A stretch of DNA of 64,000 bases, from NCBI RefSeq assembly GCF_015169395.1, contig NZ_CP063458.1, positions 4,774,001 through 4,838,000 of the forward strand, read 5' to 3'. This document shows positions 16,051 to 26,135 of this stretch, piece after piece. The notes under the pieces were generated by a model, which did not search any database, was not told where the DNA came from, and worked only from the letters and a program-made list of their open reading frames with translations. The position numbers and the translations under genes were made by a program. Source of the DNA: Humisphaera borealis (GTDB lineage: Bacteria > Planctomycetota > Phycisphaerae > Tepidisphaerales > Tepidisphaeraceae). How positions within the stretch are numbered: position 1 is the first letter of the stretch; each line of letters begins with the position of its first letter.

Positions 16051-18489
16051 ATGACCGCCTCGACATTAAGTCCTGACCGCGAACCCCGGACCGTGCAAGA
16101 GACTGCGTTTTCAGTCGCCGGGATGGACTGCGCCAGTTGCGTGAGCCATGTGGAAAAGGCCGCCGCCAGGGTGGCCGGCGTGGAAGTGTGCAGTGTAAAC
16201 CTCGCCCGCGGGCGGGCGGTCGTGAAGTTTGATCCGGCGAAGACGGATGTCGAGCACATCGCCGCGGCGATTACCGATGTCGGCTATCCGGCCGCCGTCG
16301 AGCCGACCGATGATGTCGCCGGGGCCGAAGTTGCCCGACTGCAACGCCACGATCATGACGCCCGCGCCTGGTATCGACGATCAATCATCGGCTTGGTGCT
16401 CTGGTTCCCGGTCGAGCTGACCCACTGGATACATAACGGGTTATCGGATGGACATGCCGCCCACCGGATCACCTGGATGGACTGGCTCTCGCTGGTGACG
16501 TCGTCCCTGGCGATCGTGCTTGTCGGCGGCGGATTCTACCGCGGGGCCTGGAAGGGCTTGCGGCAGGGCGTCAGCAACATGGACACGCTCATCGCGATGG
16601 GCGCGAGCGTGGCCTACGGATACAGCCTGGTCGCGTTCGTCGGCTTTCTGGCCGGCGGATGGCAGACCAAACCGCCGCTGTATTTCACGGAAGGCACTGG
16701 TCTGCTGGCGTTGATCAGCCTCGGCCACTGGCTGGAGGCGCGGGCCAGGCAGTCGGCGGGGTCGGCAATCCGAGAGCTGCTCAATCTCACGCCGGCGGTG
16801 GCGCTACGCGTGCCGAAAAATGTCGAGGCGGATGGGATGTTGGGTGCAAGGGCGGGAGCAGGGAATCTCGGCTCGGGTGATCAAAGGCCAATGCGGCGGA
16901 TGTCGCTCACGGTCGTCGACTCACCCGTCACACCGCCGGGTGCGACCGCAACAACCGACCACCCAACCGTCCCCGAAGAGGTGCCCGTCGCTCAGCTCGA
17001 CATCGGCGACCGCATCCTCGTACGGCCGGGCGATCGGGTGCCGATCGATGGTGTTGTCGTTGAAGGCCGATCCGCCGTCGACGAATCGATGCTGACCGGC
17101 GAACCGATCCCGGTTACACGTGACGTCGGCGATGCCGTCATTGGCGGAACGATCAACACCGACGGACGCCTGATCGTCCGCGTCACCAAAACGGGCTCGG
17201 CCACCGCGCTGTCGCAGATCGTCCAACTCGTCGAGACTGCGCAGTCGAGCAAGCCGCCGGTACAAAAGCTGGCCGACAGCATCGCCGCCGTTTTCGTACC
17301 GATCGTGCTGGGGATTGCCCTTGTCACGGGCATTGGCTGGTACGCCTGGGGATCAGCCCACGGCTGGCCGGCTTCAGACATCTGGGGCATGGTCGCCCGG
17401 GCGGTCTGCTCAGTGCTGATCATTGCCTGTCCGTGTGCCCTGGGGCTGGCGATTCCCGCCGCGCTGATGGTGGGTACCGGCCGCGGTGCCAAGCGGGGCA
17501 TCCTCATTCGTGATATCGACGGCCTGCAGCAGGCCGAGCGGGTTGGCGTTGTCGTGCTCGATAAGACCGGCACCGTCACACAAGGCAAGCCGGTGGTATC
17601 CGGCGTTCATCCTGCCGGCGACACGACAGAGTCGGAGTTACTCGAACTAGCGGCGACCGCCGAGCAATTCAGCAGTCACCCGCTGGCCAAGGCGATCGTC
17701 GCATTCGCCGCAGCACGCCGGATTTCCCCACGGCAGAACCTGCAGGGGTTCCGAAACGAACCAGGGTTGGGTGTCGTCGCGGTGATGGACGGGCGCGAAT
17801 TGCTCGTCGGCACAGGCGCGCTGGCCGGCATCGATCAGGCCGATCCGGTGGCGGCGGATACTGTCGGCACGAAGGTCTTCGTCGCCTTGCGGGATGCATC
17901 GGGCGTTCGATCGCTCGGACTTATTCTGCTGGACGATCAGATCAAGGCCGATTCGGCGGCGGCGATCGGTGACCTGCATGCGATGGGCCTGAAGACCGTC
18001 CTGCTCACCGGCGATCATGCCGCGGCCGCTGCGGTCATTGCTCGGCGGGCCGGCATTACTGACGTGCGTGCCAACGTTCGCCCCGGCGACAAGGCCGCCG
18101 TCATTCGCGAACTGCAGGCCTCGGGCGGCATCGCGGGACGGCCGAGCGCGGTTGCCATGGTCGGCGACGGAATCAATGACGCTCCGGCGCTGGCCCAGTC
18201 CGATCTTGGGATCGCGATCGGGTCGGGTTCCGACGTAGCAAAAGAGACCGGCGACATCGTGCTCGTCAGCGGAAGTCTCAGGGGTGTGGCCGCCGCCATT
18301 CGGCTGAGCCGCGCCACCATGCGGACTATCCGCCAGAACCTGTTCCTCGCGTTCGTCTACAACGTGATCGCGATACCGCTGGCGGCGTTCGGGCTGTTGA
18401 ACCCTCTCATCGCGGCGGCGTGCATGGCGCTGTCGGACGTCAGTGTCATCGGCAACGCCTTGCTGTTGCGGCGTTCGAAAATCGACTGA
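16051..18489 (+). CDS. copA: Copper/heavy-metal-transporting P1B-type ATPase
   Basis: The protein exports Cu+ (or a related soft metal) by ATP hydrolysis. Visible parts are an N-terminal metal-binding HMA domain with GMDCASC, the membrane CPC motif ([19 protein letters not shown]), the phosphorylation site [11 protein letters not shown], the HP pair in SSHPLAKAI, and [14 protein letters not shown]. About eight membrane helices are expected. I use the ATG at 16051 (812 residues). A proline- and threonine-rich insertion of about 60 residues sits between the helix around 230 and the actuator-domain motif IDGVVVEG, encoded by DNA that looks less conserved than the rest. Confidence 0.93.
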   Translation: MTASTLSPDREPRTVQETAFSVAGMDCASCVSHVEKAAARVAGVEVCSVNLARGRAVVKFDPAKTDVEHIAAAITDVGYPAAVEPTDDVAGAEVARLQRHDHDARAWYRRSIIGLVLWFPVELTHWIHNGLSDGHAAHRITWMDWLSLVTSSLAIVLVGGGFYRGAWKGLRQGVSNMDTLIAMGASVAYGYSLVAFVGFLAGGWQTKPPLYFTEGTGLLALISLGHWLEARARQSAGSAIRELLNLTPAVALRVPKNVEADGMLGARAGAGNLGSGDQRPMRRMSLTVVDSPVTPPGATATTDHPTVPEEVPVAQLDIGDRILVRPGDRVPIDGVVVEGRSAVDESMLTGEPIPVTRDVGDAVIGGTINTDGRLIVRVTKTGSATALSQIVQLVETAQSSKPPVQKLADSIAAVFVPIVLGIALVTGIGWYAWGSAHGWPASDIWGMVARAVCSVLIIACPCALGLAIPAALMVGTGRGAKRGILIRDIDGLQQAERVGVVVLDKTGTVTQGKPVVSGVHPAGDTTESELLELAATAEQFSSHPLAKAIVAFAAARRISPRQNLQGFRNEPGLGVVAVMDGRELLVGTGALAGIDQADPVAADTVGTKVFVALRDASGVRSLGLILLDDQIKADSAAAIGDLHAMGLKTVLLTGDHAAAAAVIARRAGITDVRANVRPGDKAAVIRELQASGGIAGRPSAVAMVGDGINDAPALAQSDLGIAIGSGSDVAKETGDIVLVSGSLRGVAAAIRLSRATMRTIRQNLFLAFVYNVIAIPLAAFGLLNPLIAAACMALSDVSVIGNALLLRRSKID

Positions 18490-18775
18490 CGATCCGTCGT
18501 CCTTCGCGACGGTTGGGTGGTCTCGTCGCCATTCGCCGGGCGGACCGTCTCAAGCGGCTGCGCATTTGCCGCTGAGTAAGGGCAGAACTGTCGTTTTTTC
18601 CATTTCAAAGCGTCTTGACTCCAACATGAGCGATGGCTTTAATGCCGCGCCGACTCGGGAAAGGGCAATGCCAACTCTCAGCCGGGATTAGATGAGGTGT
18701 GGGTTAGCCGCCGAGCGGCGCACTTCAGAATGCTACGCGAGATTGCAGAACTTCAAGGGAAGTTGGAGACGCACC
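18490..18775. other. Spacer between copA and acidic protein gene
   Basis: No gene is supported in this 286-bp gap. A hairpin CCGTCG-TCCTTCG-CGACGG near 18494-18512 follows copA but has no T-run. A purine-rich ribosome binding site (TTGGAG) lies at 18762-18767 ahead of the next gene. Confidence 0.4.
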
Positions 18776-19276
18776 ATGATGAAACAAAACCGCAATGGAT
18801 TGGCGGACGTGCTCGTATCGTCGCGACTGGCCGCAGGGCGGATCGCTTTGCCGCTTACCGAAGACCTGACACTCGGCGGCTCGATGGACCGGGGCTCGAT
18901 GTTCGGTGAGGACATTCTTGCCCTGGGTCTGCTCGGCGGAGCGACGGCCTTGCCCGCCGTGCCGAAACAGGACGACGATGCCGTTTTCGGTTTCGCCCTC
19001 CCCGAAGCCGCCAAGCGTCCGGCCGCGGACGATGAAGACGAAGACGACGAAGACGAGGATGAAGACGAGGACGACGACGAAGACGATGAAGAGGAAGACG
19101 AGGAGGACGACCTCGACGAGGATGAAGACGACGACCTTGACGACGACGAGGACGAAGAAGACGACGACGAAGATGACGAAGACGACGACGAGGATGAAGA
19201 TGATGACTTCCTCGACGACGATGACGACGATGACTACGACGACGAGGAAGAAGACTTCGCCGGCGAAGACGAGTAG
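18776..19276 (+). CDS. Acidic protein with about 85-residue Asp/Glu tract
   Basis: The protein of about 166 residues has an ordinary N-terminal half (MMKQNRNGLADVLVSSRLAA through FGFALPEAAKRPA), then an almost uninterrupted stretch of Asp and Glu to the end. No signal peptide is apparent, and the ATG at 18776 has GGAG 8 bp upstream. Such tracts can bind Ca2+ or other cations, mimic nucleic acid, or act as charged spacers, but nothing here points to one. The neighbouring gene encodes a copper exporter, but a functional link is only positional. Confidence 0.7.
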   Translation: MMKQNRNGLADVLVSSRLAAGRIALPLTEDLTLGGSMDRGSMFGEDILALGLLGGATALPAVPKQDDDAVFGFALPEAAKRPAADDEDEDDEDEDEDEDDDEDDEEEDEEDDLDEDEDDDLDDDEDEEDDDEDDEDDDEDEDDDFLDDDDDDDYDDEEEDFAGEDE

Positions 19277-19348
19277 TCTCGCGGTGATGGATGAACTTCC
19301 ATGGCTGGGTCAGGCCTGACCTGTGCCACAGGAACCACAATCGAAGAA

Positions 19349-19374
19349 GGGACGCCCCGGCGGGCGTCCCTTTT
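19349..19374 (+). terminator. Rho-independent terminator after acidic protein gene
   Basis: A 9-bp perfect stem GGGACGCCC (19349-19357) pairs with GGGCGTCCC (19362-19370) around the loop CGGC, followed by TTTT (19371-19374). It is well placed to end the transcript of the acidic protein gene. Confidence 0.85.
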
Positions 19375-19429
19375 GCGTTTAATCGTCAGGCTGTGTTCCC
19401 GCGCGGCGGTTTGGGAGTAGTCGAGGTTC

Positions 19430-19894
19430 TCAATCTCGATCGCCACCGGCGCGCCGGTTCGACTTCACTTCCGACCTCTTCCGCTTGGATTCCAACCGAC
19501 GGCGTTTGGCAGCCTTGCTGGGTTTGGTGGTGCGGCGCTTCTTCGGGCGGACCATCGCCTGGAGTACGAGTTGCCGCACGCGGGTCAGGGCGTCTTCGCG
19601 GTTCTGGTGTTGCGAACGTGACGTCTCGGCGATGATGTGCAGTTCGCCAGCGTCGGTGATTTTGCGTCCGGCGAGCGCCTTGAGCCGTTCGAGTGCCTCC
19701 GGATGCAGGCCGGCGATGGCATCAAGCCGCACCCAGACCTCGGCCTTGGAATTGACCTTGTTCACGTTCTGCCCGCCCGGTCCGCCGGACCGGGAGAAGG
19801 CGATACGCACGCCCGAATCGGGCACGCGAACGCCGGGGGCCAGTTCGATGCCGTCGGGCTGCGGCGGGGGGATGAGAGGTTCGTCGGCGGTCAC
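19430..19894 (-). CDS. arfB: Alternative ribosome-rescue factor ArfB (YaeJ) / class I RF domain
   Basis: This 154-residue protein has a release-factor domain with the catalytic GGQ motif in SGGPGGQNVNKVNSKAEV, and a lysine/arginine-rich tail (KKRRTTKPSKAAKRRRLES) that in ArfB slides into the empty mRNA channel of stalled ribosomes. It lacks the codon-recognition domains of RF1/RF2, as ArfB does. Its start overlaps the stop of the upstream gene by 4 bp (19891-19894), suggesting translational coupling. Cytoplasmic, acting on ribosomes. Confidence 0.92.
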   Translation of the reverse strand: MTADEPLIPPPQPDGIELAPGVRVPDSGVRIAFSRSGGPGGQNVNKVNSKAEVWVRLDAIAGLHPEALERLKALAGRKITDAGELHIIAETSRSQHQNREDALTRVRQLVLQAMVRPKKRRTTKPSKAAKRRRLESKRKRSEVKSNRRAGGDRD

Positions 19895-20448
19895 TGGCTG
19901 CCTGCGGGTTGGGTGGTTGCCGACGTTACTGCCGGGACGAGAACAGCCGGCTGTGTGGCGGCTTCAAGCACTTTCACGCGGTCCTCGGCGGCGGTCAGCT
20001 TCTGCTTGACGGTGTCCAGCCGGACGTACCGCAGCGCCGAGGCGAGAAGGATCGTCACGAACATCAGCGTGACATTGATCTTGAGCCACTTGCGGTGGTT
20101 GTTACGAAGCGACTTGCCCGCCAGCAGCCAAAACGAAAGCCCCATCACCAGCAGACCCAGGACCAGGTGCGGCCCCCAGAACATGTGGTGCCGGCCCATG
20201 TTCAGCTTATAGGTCGGCCAGAGGCGGATCGTGTTGTAGATGCCGCTGACGAGCAGGAAGAGCACCGCGGGATGGACGAACATCTTGAACACCCGGCGGA
20301 TGCGAAGGAGCACTTCTTCCCGCTTGGCCGCATCGTCAATCAGTTTCAGCCCCGCCGGCACGGCAAGAAGCATGAGGAAAGCGCCTCCGACCGCGATAAC
20401 GGCCGAGACGATGTGAAGAAATCGCATGAGGACATCGAGAATTGCCAT
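19891..20448 (-). CDS. CopD/DUF2269-like small membrane protein
   Basis: From the ATG at 20448 the protein begins MAILDVLMRFLHIVSAVIAV, with four membrane helices and histidines near the helix ends (RFLHIVSA, MFVHPAVLF, GRHHMFWGPHLVLG). This resembles CopD-like or cytochrome-like membrane proteins. It ends in a T/Q/P/A tail (ATQPAVLVPAVTSATTQPAG) like those on other exported proteins in the window. The 4-bp overlap with arfB shows they form an operon. Function unknown; heme or copper binding would be inference. Confidence 0.6.
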   Translation of the reverse strand: MAILDVLMRFLHIVSAVIAVGGAFLMLLAVPAGLKLIDDAAKREEVLLRIRRVFKMFVHPAVLFLLVSGIYNTIRLWPTYKLNMGRHHMFWGPHLVLGLLVMGLSFWLLAGKSLRNNHRKWLKINVTLMFVTILLASALRYVRLDTVKQKLTAAEDRVKVLEAATQPAVLVPAVTSATTQPAGSQ

Positions 20449-20506
20449 GATGGGCGAATAGTAGGCCAACTCCTGAGAAACGGGTAGGCCGGCGGGGTGG
20501 ATGGAT

Positions 20507-20655
20507 ACTTGTCACTTGTCACTTGTCACTTGTCACTTGTCACTTGTCACTTGTCACTTGTCACTTGTCACTTGCGCGCGACACAAGAGAGGTGCAGTGA
20601 CCAGTGACCAGTGACAAATGACAAATGACAAATGACAAATGACAAATGACACGCT
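20507..20655. repeat. Heptad tandem repeats in inverted arrangement
   Basis: About nine near-perfect copies of the 7-bp unit TGTCACT fill 20509-20575. After a 15-bp gap, about eight units of the complementary type (AGTGACC, then AATGACA) fill 20593-20650. The two halves are inverted relative to each other, so single strands can fold into a long hairpin. Confidence 0.9.
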
Positions 20656-20658
20656 TCC

Positions 20659-23280
20659 TTACCGGGCCCGCACCCGCTCGATCACCATCAGGATCGGTGC
20701 CAGCAAACAGAACGTCCCGAAGATGCACGAGCCGACGCCAATCGCCACCGCGAGCCCGAGCGACTGAACCGCCGGAACGCTGACCGTGATGAGGGAAAGG
20801 AACCCCAGCCCACTCGATACCGCACAAACGAGCACTGCCTGCGAAGAGCCGGCAATGCGAACCAGCAATGGCGGCTGCGGCGGGTCTGCCGGTGCGCCGC
20901 CCTGGCGCTTCTTCCAGCGATAGTCGGCCAGGCTGACGAGGTAGATGCCGTAATCGACATCAATCCCGATCAGCATAGGCAGCGCGATCAGGTTGATCAG
21001 GTTCAGCCGCAGGTCGAGCCATCGGGCTGCCGCCGCGAGGACGATCAGACTGAAAATCGTTGGCAGCAGCGCCAGTAGCGTGTTGGTGACCGAGCGATAG
21101 TGAAACAGCATGTAGAGCACGCACAACCCGGACGAGATCGATAGTAGCAGGGGCAAGTCGCGCTGAATGGCGACCTCGGTGTCCATGCTGATGACCGGTA
21201 GCCCGGTCAGCGTGACGCCGTTCAGACCTGCCAGAGACTGGCGGGTTGCCGTCACCAGGGCCTCGCGCCGGTCCCGGCTGTCGGTGGGCCGGTCGATGAA
21301 GACCATCGCGATCGCCTCGTTCGCCGGCGAACCGACGGCGATCGATTCGGCCGGCAGCAGGCTTCGCGACAGCGCCGGGAACCGCCGCAGGTCGTCCAGC
21401 GAAGGTGACTTCTCCTGTGACAGGGCCATCCGCAGGAACTCTGTGTAGCCCTCGTACTGTTTGGGGTCGAACGGACTATCTTCGATCGCAGCTTTGAAGT
21501 CGGCGATCACACGGTCAATCTCGGCGGGCGTCACTACGCCGCGCCGGCGGGCGACGGTGGCCGGGTCGGGGAGCAATGTCCCCAGCCCAAAGGTTCCGGT
21601 CACGCCCGCCGATCGCACCGCCGGCGAGGAGAGTCGGCGGTCCACCTCGTGCGCCAGTGACAGCAGCGCATCCGGAGAAGACGCCCGCAGATGGACCAGC
21701 AATCCGCCCGGTGATGAGCCGAACCGCTCGGCCAGTTTCTTCTCCGCGGCGAGCGGCGGGTTGGGCTGGGGGTGCATGACGTGCAGATCCGATTCCAGCG
21801 GCAGCACACCGCCGGGACGCGTGCCGGCATAGATCGCCGACGCCGCAAGCACGGCCAGCGAAATCGCGATCAGGGCGATGCGTCGGCGGTCGATCGCCGC
21901 CAGTACGCCTTCGATGGGAAAGCGAAAGGGAAGCCGTCGCGTCTCGGGGGTATCGTGCCTGGCAAGCCGGCGGGTGTCCCAGAGCGTCAGCACGGCCGGC
22001 AGGATGAACACGATCGCGACGAACGCGCAAAGCAGGCCAAATGACCCCAGCAGGGCGAACTCCTGCAGCGTTCGCACGCTCGAAAATGCAATCGCCACAA
22101 AACCGATTATGGTGGTGAGCCAAGCGACGAAGAGCGCGCCCACGGTCGTCATGGCCGTCCGCCGAACGGCCTCGGCGGGCGAGCAGCCGTCGCGTAGATG
22201 GCGGAAGTAGCTCGCGAGGTACATGACCGAGTGGTCCACGCCCATGCCCGCGAGAATGCCACCGACGACGGCCGCGATCGGGCTGATGCTCGGCCGCACC
22301 CAGCCATAAACGCCGAAGCCGATCGCGACGCCGAGCAACACTGGAACGATCTCCAGCAGGAACTGCCGGATCGGCCGGCGATAGAAAATGATGAACAGCA
22401 GTTGCAGCAGGATGACTGAAGCGAAGACGTTTTCGATCGAGTCGGCACGGATGGTCTGATGGCTGTGGTCGGCGGCGGCGTAGGCGCCGATGTAGTCGAT
22501 CGTCAGCCCGTCGGTGTTCGCAACCTTGGCGACCGCGGGAAGTGTTTTCATCATCTTCTCGCAGTAGTCGAGATCGCTCGACGTCTGCGTGCCCGTGACG
22601 CGGATGAGAATCGCGCGGCCGTCGGGGCTGATGAACTCCTCGCGTCCCTGCCAGGTGGCGAATTGGCGTTGCGAGCCGAAACGCTCTTTGACGAACTCGT
22701 GGAGTCGCAATGGGTCTTTGAGCAGTTGCTTCGCCGCCGCCCCGGCCGCCGGGCCGGGCTGGCTGATGAGTGATTCGTTCTGCCGGATCTGGTCGCGAAT
22801 CTCGCCGGCGGTCAGCCGCTGGCGGGCCCGCGCGAATGCTTCATCATCCAGGTAATACAACCCCGACGGCACGAGCACCTGCTCGATAAACGTCCGGAAT
22901 GCCGGATCGGGTGCGTAAGCGACGCCCGCGGTGATCTGGCGCGCGTCCGGCGAGTTGGCGACGGCCTGCGAGAACCGCTCGGCGAATGCCAGTAGCTTCT
23001 CCGGCGCGGCGTCCTGACCTTCGGCCATAGAAGCGAGAAGGATCAACTCACCCGAGGCGGGATAGGCGTCCAGCACGCGAACCAGCGCATCAGCCGACGG
23101 GTTGCCGCGCGGGAACAGCGCCGACAACGACGTGTTTGCCTTGAGGCGAAATATTCCGGCGATCGCGATTGCGGTAAGCAGGCCGGAGATCAGCAGGGCA
23201 AGCCAGGGCCTTCGGGCGGGGAATGTCAGAACGCGTTCGACGAGACGGGCAAGACGACTGTTTTGTGCGGAATCGGGCAT
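20659..23280 (-). CDS. RND/MMPL-type exporter (hopanoid-transporter-like)
   Basis: About 873 residues with two repeats of a large periplasmic domain flanked by six-helix membrane bundles, as in RND/MMPL proteins. The middle motif GILAGMGVDHSVMYLASYF and the second-half counterpart GIDVDYGIYLVSLA are the paired G-x-D-(Y/H) motifs of helices 4 and 10. The nearest types I recognise are MMPL proteins and HpnN, which moves hopanoids to the outer membrane; no hpn genes are nearby, so the cargo is unknown. I use the ATG at 23280, as the frame to 23463 reads through an inverted repeat. Confidence 0.85.
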   Translation of the reverse strand: MPDSAQNSRLARLVERVLTFPARRPWLALLISGLLTAIAIAGIFRLKANTSLSALFPRGNPSADALVRVLDAYPASGELILLASMAEGQDAAPEKLLAFAERFSQAVANSPDARQITAGVAYAPDPAFRTFIEQVLVPSGLYYLDDEAFARARQRLTAGEIRDQIRQNESLISQPGPAAGAAAKQLLKDPLRLHEFVKERFGSQRQFATWQGREEFISPDGRAILIRVTGTQTSSDLDYCEKMMKTLPAVAKVANTDGLTIDYIGAYAAADHSHQTIRADSIENVFASVILLQLLFIIFYRRPIRQFLLEIVPVLLGVAIGFGVYGWVRPSISPIAAVVGGILAGMGVDHSVMYLASYFRHLRDGCSPAEAVRRTAMTTVGALFVAWLTTIIGFVAIAFSSVRTLQEFALLGSFGLLCAFVAIVFILPAVLTLWDTRRLARHDTPETRRLPFRFPIEGVLAAIDRRRIALIAISLAVLAASAIYAGTRPGGVLPLESDLHVMHPQPNPPLAAEKKLAERFGSSPGGLLVHLRASSPDALLSLAHEVDRRLSSPAVRSAGVTGTFGLGTLLPDPATVARRRGVVTPAEIDRVIADFKAAIEDSPFDPKQYEGYTEFLRMALSQEKSPSLDDLRRFPALSRSLLPAESIAVGSPANEAIAMVFIDRPTDSRDRREALVTATRQSLAGLNGVTLTGLPVISMDTEVAIQRDLPLLLSISSGLCVLYMLFHYRSVTNTLLALLPTIFSLIVLAAAARWLDLRLNLINLIALPMLIGIDVDYGIYLVSLADYRWKKRQGGAPADPPQPPLLVRIAGSSQAVLVCAVSSGLGFLSLITVSVPAVQSLGLAVAIGVGSCIFGTFCLLAPILMVIERVRAR

Positions 23281-23292
23281 AGATGGGTGACG

Positions 23293-23376
23293 CCGGTGTC
23301 TGAGCGTACTTGCGACGACCCGGATCCTTCGGCGTCGCGCAGCATCCGGGTCCACGCGCGTACGCTCAGACACCGG
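23293..23376. repeat. Nested inverted repeat between queC and RND gene
   Basis: A 17-bp perfect inverted repeat (CCGGTGTCTGAGCGTAC at 23293-23309 with its complement at 23360-23376) encloses a second perfect 9-bp stem (GACCCGGAT / ATCCGGGTC, 23317-23325 and 23344-23352). It lies between the queC stop and the upstream region of the exporter gene, 14 bp from queC. Confidence 0.9.
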
Positions 23377-23389
23377 GGTGTTTGATCGG

Positions 23390-24085
23390 TCAGCTCGCGT
23401 ACTTCGTCGGGTCGGCCACGCCCGCTTCAATGAACCCCTTCTTCCGAAGCAGGCAACTGTCACAGTGCCCGCAGGCGAAAACTTCGCCGCCGCGCGTCAC
23501 CGGATCGTAACACGAGTGCGTCATGCCGTAGTCGACGCCCAGTTCGACACCCCGGCGGATGATCTGGGCCTTGGTCAGGTGGACCAATGGCGCATGGATG
23601 GCAAACGCCGTCCGTTGCGTGCCCAGGCGGGCCATCTGCTGGAAGGCTTCGATGTACTGCGGGCGGCAGTCGGGGTAGCCGCTGAAATCTAGGGCGTTGA
23701 CGCCGATATAGACGTCGTCGCAATCGAGGACCTCGGCCCAGGCCAGCGCGTAGCTGAGGAAGATCGTGTTGCGGGCGGGAACGTAGGTGATCGGCACGCC
23801 TGCATTCATCGCCGACTCGTCGCGGTCCTTGGGGACGGCCAGGTCGGACGTCAGCGCGCTGCCGCCGAACACGCGGAGGTCGATCGTGATCGTGCGATGC
23901 TCGGCGACGCCGTAGTGCCGGGCAATGCGGTCGGCGGCGTCAAGCTCGTGGCGGTGCCGCTGACCGTAGTCGAACGACATCGAATAAATCGGACCGAACC
24001 CTTCGGCCTTGGCGATCGCCAGGCAGGTGGTCGAGTCCAGACCGCCGCTGGTCAGGACTATGGCTGGAAGCGGATCATCAGGCAT
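23390..24085 (-). CDS. queC: 7-cyano-7-deazaguanine synthase QueC
   Basis: QueC makes preQ0 from 7-carboxy-7-deazaguanine, ATP and ammonia in the queuosine pathway. The N-terminal PP-loop [20 protein letters not shown] binds ATP. The C-terminal zinc site has Cys in [20 protein letters not shown], spaced as expected (C-x-G-x-C-x-x-C). At 231 residues the length is normal. No other queuosine genes occur nearby. Confidence 0.95.
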   Translation of the reverse strand: MPDDPLPAIVLTSGGLDSTTCLAIAKAEGFGPIYSMSFDYGQRHRHELDAADRIARHYGVAEHRTITIDLRVFGGSALTSDLAVPKDRDESAMNAGVPITYVPARNTIFLSYALAWAEVLDCDDVYIGVNALDFSGYPDCRPQYIEAFQQMARLGTQRTAFAIHAPLVHLTKAQIIRRGVELGVDYGMTHSCYDPVTRGGEVFACGHCDSCLLRKKGFIEAGVADPTKYAS

Positions 24086-24133
24086 GGGGTGATTGTAGGA
24101 AGGATCGCGACGGACGCGAGGCCAAGCGTGGCC

Positions 24134-25996
24134 TTACTGACTTGGCTGTTTCCGCTTCAGCACCATCACTTCAACATTCCGCATGCCGTCGGCGACGTCC
24201 AGGCCCCTGAACGTGGAGACGATGTCCAGCGACAGCCGGGGGTCCGCCTCGGCGGGCGACTTGGGCGCGCTGGCGTTCCAGACGTCGCGGGTGACGACAT
24301 ACCAATCGACATTCTTGGTGAGGTCGAGCAGCTTGCCGGTCAGGATGTTGGAAGGGTGCTCGCGAATCGTGCCACCCTGATAAAACGCAAGGCTCGGCTC
24401 CTTATAGTCCAGCATCAGGACCTTGCCGGGCTCGGTGGCCTTGTTGGCGATCAAGACGTCGGCGGTCTTGGGGGCCAGTTGCAGGTAGTCGCAGCTCGGC
24501 AGGAAAACCCGGAACAGCAGGCCGTACATCAGCAACCCGCCCAGGCCCATCGCGACCAGTGCGCGCTGTGTCTGGCCGGCGAGGAAGGTGCGGACGACGT
24601 ACGCCGCGTAGGCGATTGCGGCGATCGACACGATCGCGAGGATGATCCACGGCTGCGGCGTGAACCAGGTCGCCGCCAGCCAGGGGGTCAGTCCGAGCAA
24701 ACCGAAGACGATGCCCCAGGCCACCGCGCCCCGCCGAAAGGCGCGGTCGGATAGCGCCGCCACACCATGCCGCAGGCATTGCACGATCGCATCGGCCGTC
24801 AGGATGGCCAGCGGAACGAAGCAGGGGAGCAAATAGTGCGGGAGCTTGGTCTGGACGATCTCAAACATAAGCCAGGGGCCCAGGACGGCACCCAAGGCAA
24901 AGCGGACGTGAACCAGATGGCGTCGTTTCCACGCGAGGACGATGGTCGCCGGCAGCAGCAGGCTCCAGGGGAGAAAGATGCCCCAGATCGCAGCGAGGTA
25001 GTAGCCCGGCGGGCCGGAATGGCCTTCCTGGCCAACCTTCGATCGGTGGATGACTTCCTTCTCGATTACTGTCCAGATGTAGCCGTGTTCGCCGGTCGAG
25101 CGGGGCGCATCGGGATCGGCGGCGCGCTTGCGCTCCGATCCCCTGGCTGCCTCGGCACGTACATCGGCCGGCAAAGCGGCCCAGCGCTGCTCGACCAGAA
25201 TCACCCACGGCAAACAGACGGCGACGACCAGAACGATCGCCGTCATGACTTTGAGCAGGATGCGAGAGGCCGGCGCTTTGGAGACCACCAACGCATCTGC
25301 TGTCGCGACAGTTGATCGCGCGTAGTCGAGAGTGGTCGATGGAGTTCGTTCTTCAGTCCGGCCTTCGAGCTCGGCCGACTTCTTCTTCCAGCGCAGGGAC
25401 CAGGTCAGAAGTCCGTAGCCGACGAAAGTCATCGCATGAATGCCCAGGCCGACCGGTCCTTTGGTCATCAAGGTTAGTCCGATAGCCAGACCCAGAATGC
25501 AGAAGACCGGCCAGGTTCCGCGGCCTCGCCAGATCAGATACAGGCACAGCTGAGCGATGGTGATGAACAGCAGCAGGACCGAGTCGGTCAGGCAGGCCTT
25601 GGCCGAGACGACCGTCATCACGCTTGCGGCCATGACGAGCACCGACCAGAACGCGTGTTCGGCCGACAGACCTTTGCGGACGGCGACTGCGAGTAGCGTG
25701 AGGGTAAGCGCCATCGCGATCGCCGACGGCAACCGGGCGGCGAACTCATTGACGCCAAAGGCGGTCATGCTCGACGCCTGCAGCCAGTAGATCAGCGGCG
25801 GCTTGGCCAGGCGAAGATCGCCGAGATAGCGGGGAAGCACCCAGTCGCCGGATTCGAGCATCTGACGGGAGCACTGCGCGTAGCGGGGCTCGTCGCGGTC
25901 CCAGAGCGGTACGTCGGCGTTGCCGACGAGGTACACCACGAAAGCGGCGACGATCAGGATGAGGGTGGCCCTTGAGAACCGGCGCGGGTCAGTCAT
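24134..25996 (-). CDS. ArnT/PMT-type glycosyltransferase (GT39/GT83 family)
   Basis: The family signature WDRDEPRYAQCSRQMLESG sits right after the first membrane helix (ATLILIVAAFVVYLVGNADV); in ArnT-type enzymes the DE/DEP pair helps catalysis on polyprenyl-phosphate sugars. About twelve hydrophobic segments follow. The product is likely a membrane lipid- or protein-glycosylating enzyme. I use the ATG at 25996 (620 residues) over a frame that extends to 26296. A non-conserved insertion of about 40 residues (EGRTEERTPSTTLDYARST onwards) lies in a loop after residue 230. The acceptor is unknown. Confidence 0.8.
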   Translation of the reverse strand: MTDPRRFSRATLILIVAAFVVYLVGNADVPLWDRDEPRYAQCSRQMLESGDWVLPRYLGDLRLAKPPLIYWLQASSMTAFGVNEFAARLPSAIAMALTLTLLAVAVRKGLSAEHAFWSVLVMAASVMTVVSAKACLTDSVLLLFITIAQLCLYLIWRGRGTWPVFCILGLAIGLTLMTKGPVGLGIHAMTFVGYGLLTWSLRWKKKSAELEGRTEERTPSTTLDYARSTVATADALVVSKAPASRILLKVMTAIVLVVAVCLPWVILVEQRWAALPADVRAEAARGSERKRAADPDAPRSTGEHGYIWTVIEKEVIHRSKVGQEGHSGPPGYYLAAIWGIFLPWSLLLPATIVLAWKRRHLVHVRFALGAVLGPWLMFEIVQTKLPHYLLPCFVPLAILTADAIVQCLRHGVAALSDRAFRRGAVAWGIVFGLLGLTPWLAATWFTPQPWIILAIVSIAAIAYAAYVVRTFLAGQTQRALVAMGLGGLLMYGLLFRVFLPSCDYLQLAPKTADVLIANKATEPGKVLMLDYKEPSLAFYQGGTIREHPSNILTGKLLDLTKNVDWYVVTRDVWNASAPKSPAEADPRLSLDIVSTFRGLDVADGMRNVEVMVLKRKQPSQ

Positions 25997-26135
25997 TGCT
26001 GGGGGAAGGTAACGGCAGGAGAGGGATTTGTCGTTGCCTTCGAGGACTCGGAACAACCGAACTCGGTGATTCGCGAAACGGAGAGCGGCGGGAAGGCTTG
26101 ACGCCTCTTCCGCCGCCCCGACAATCCGCCGCCAC

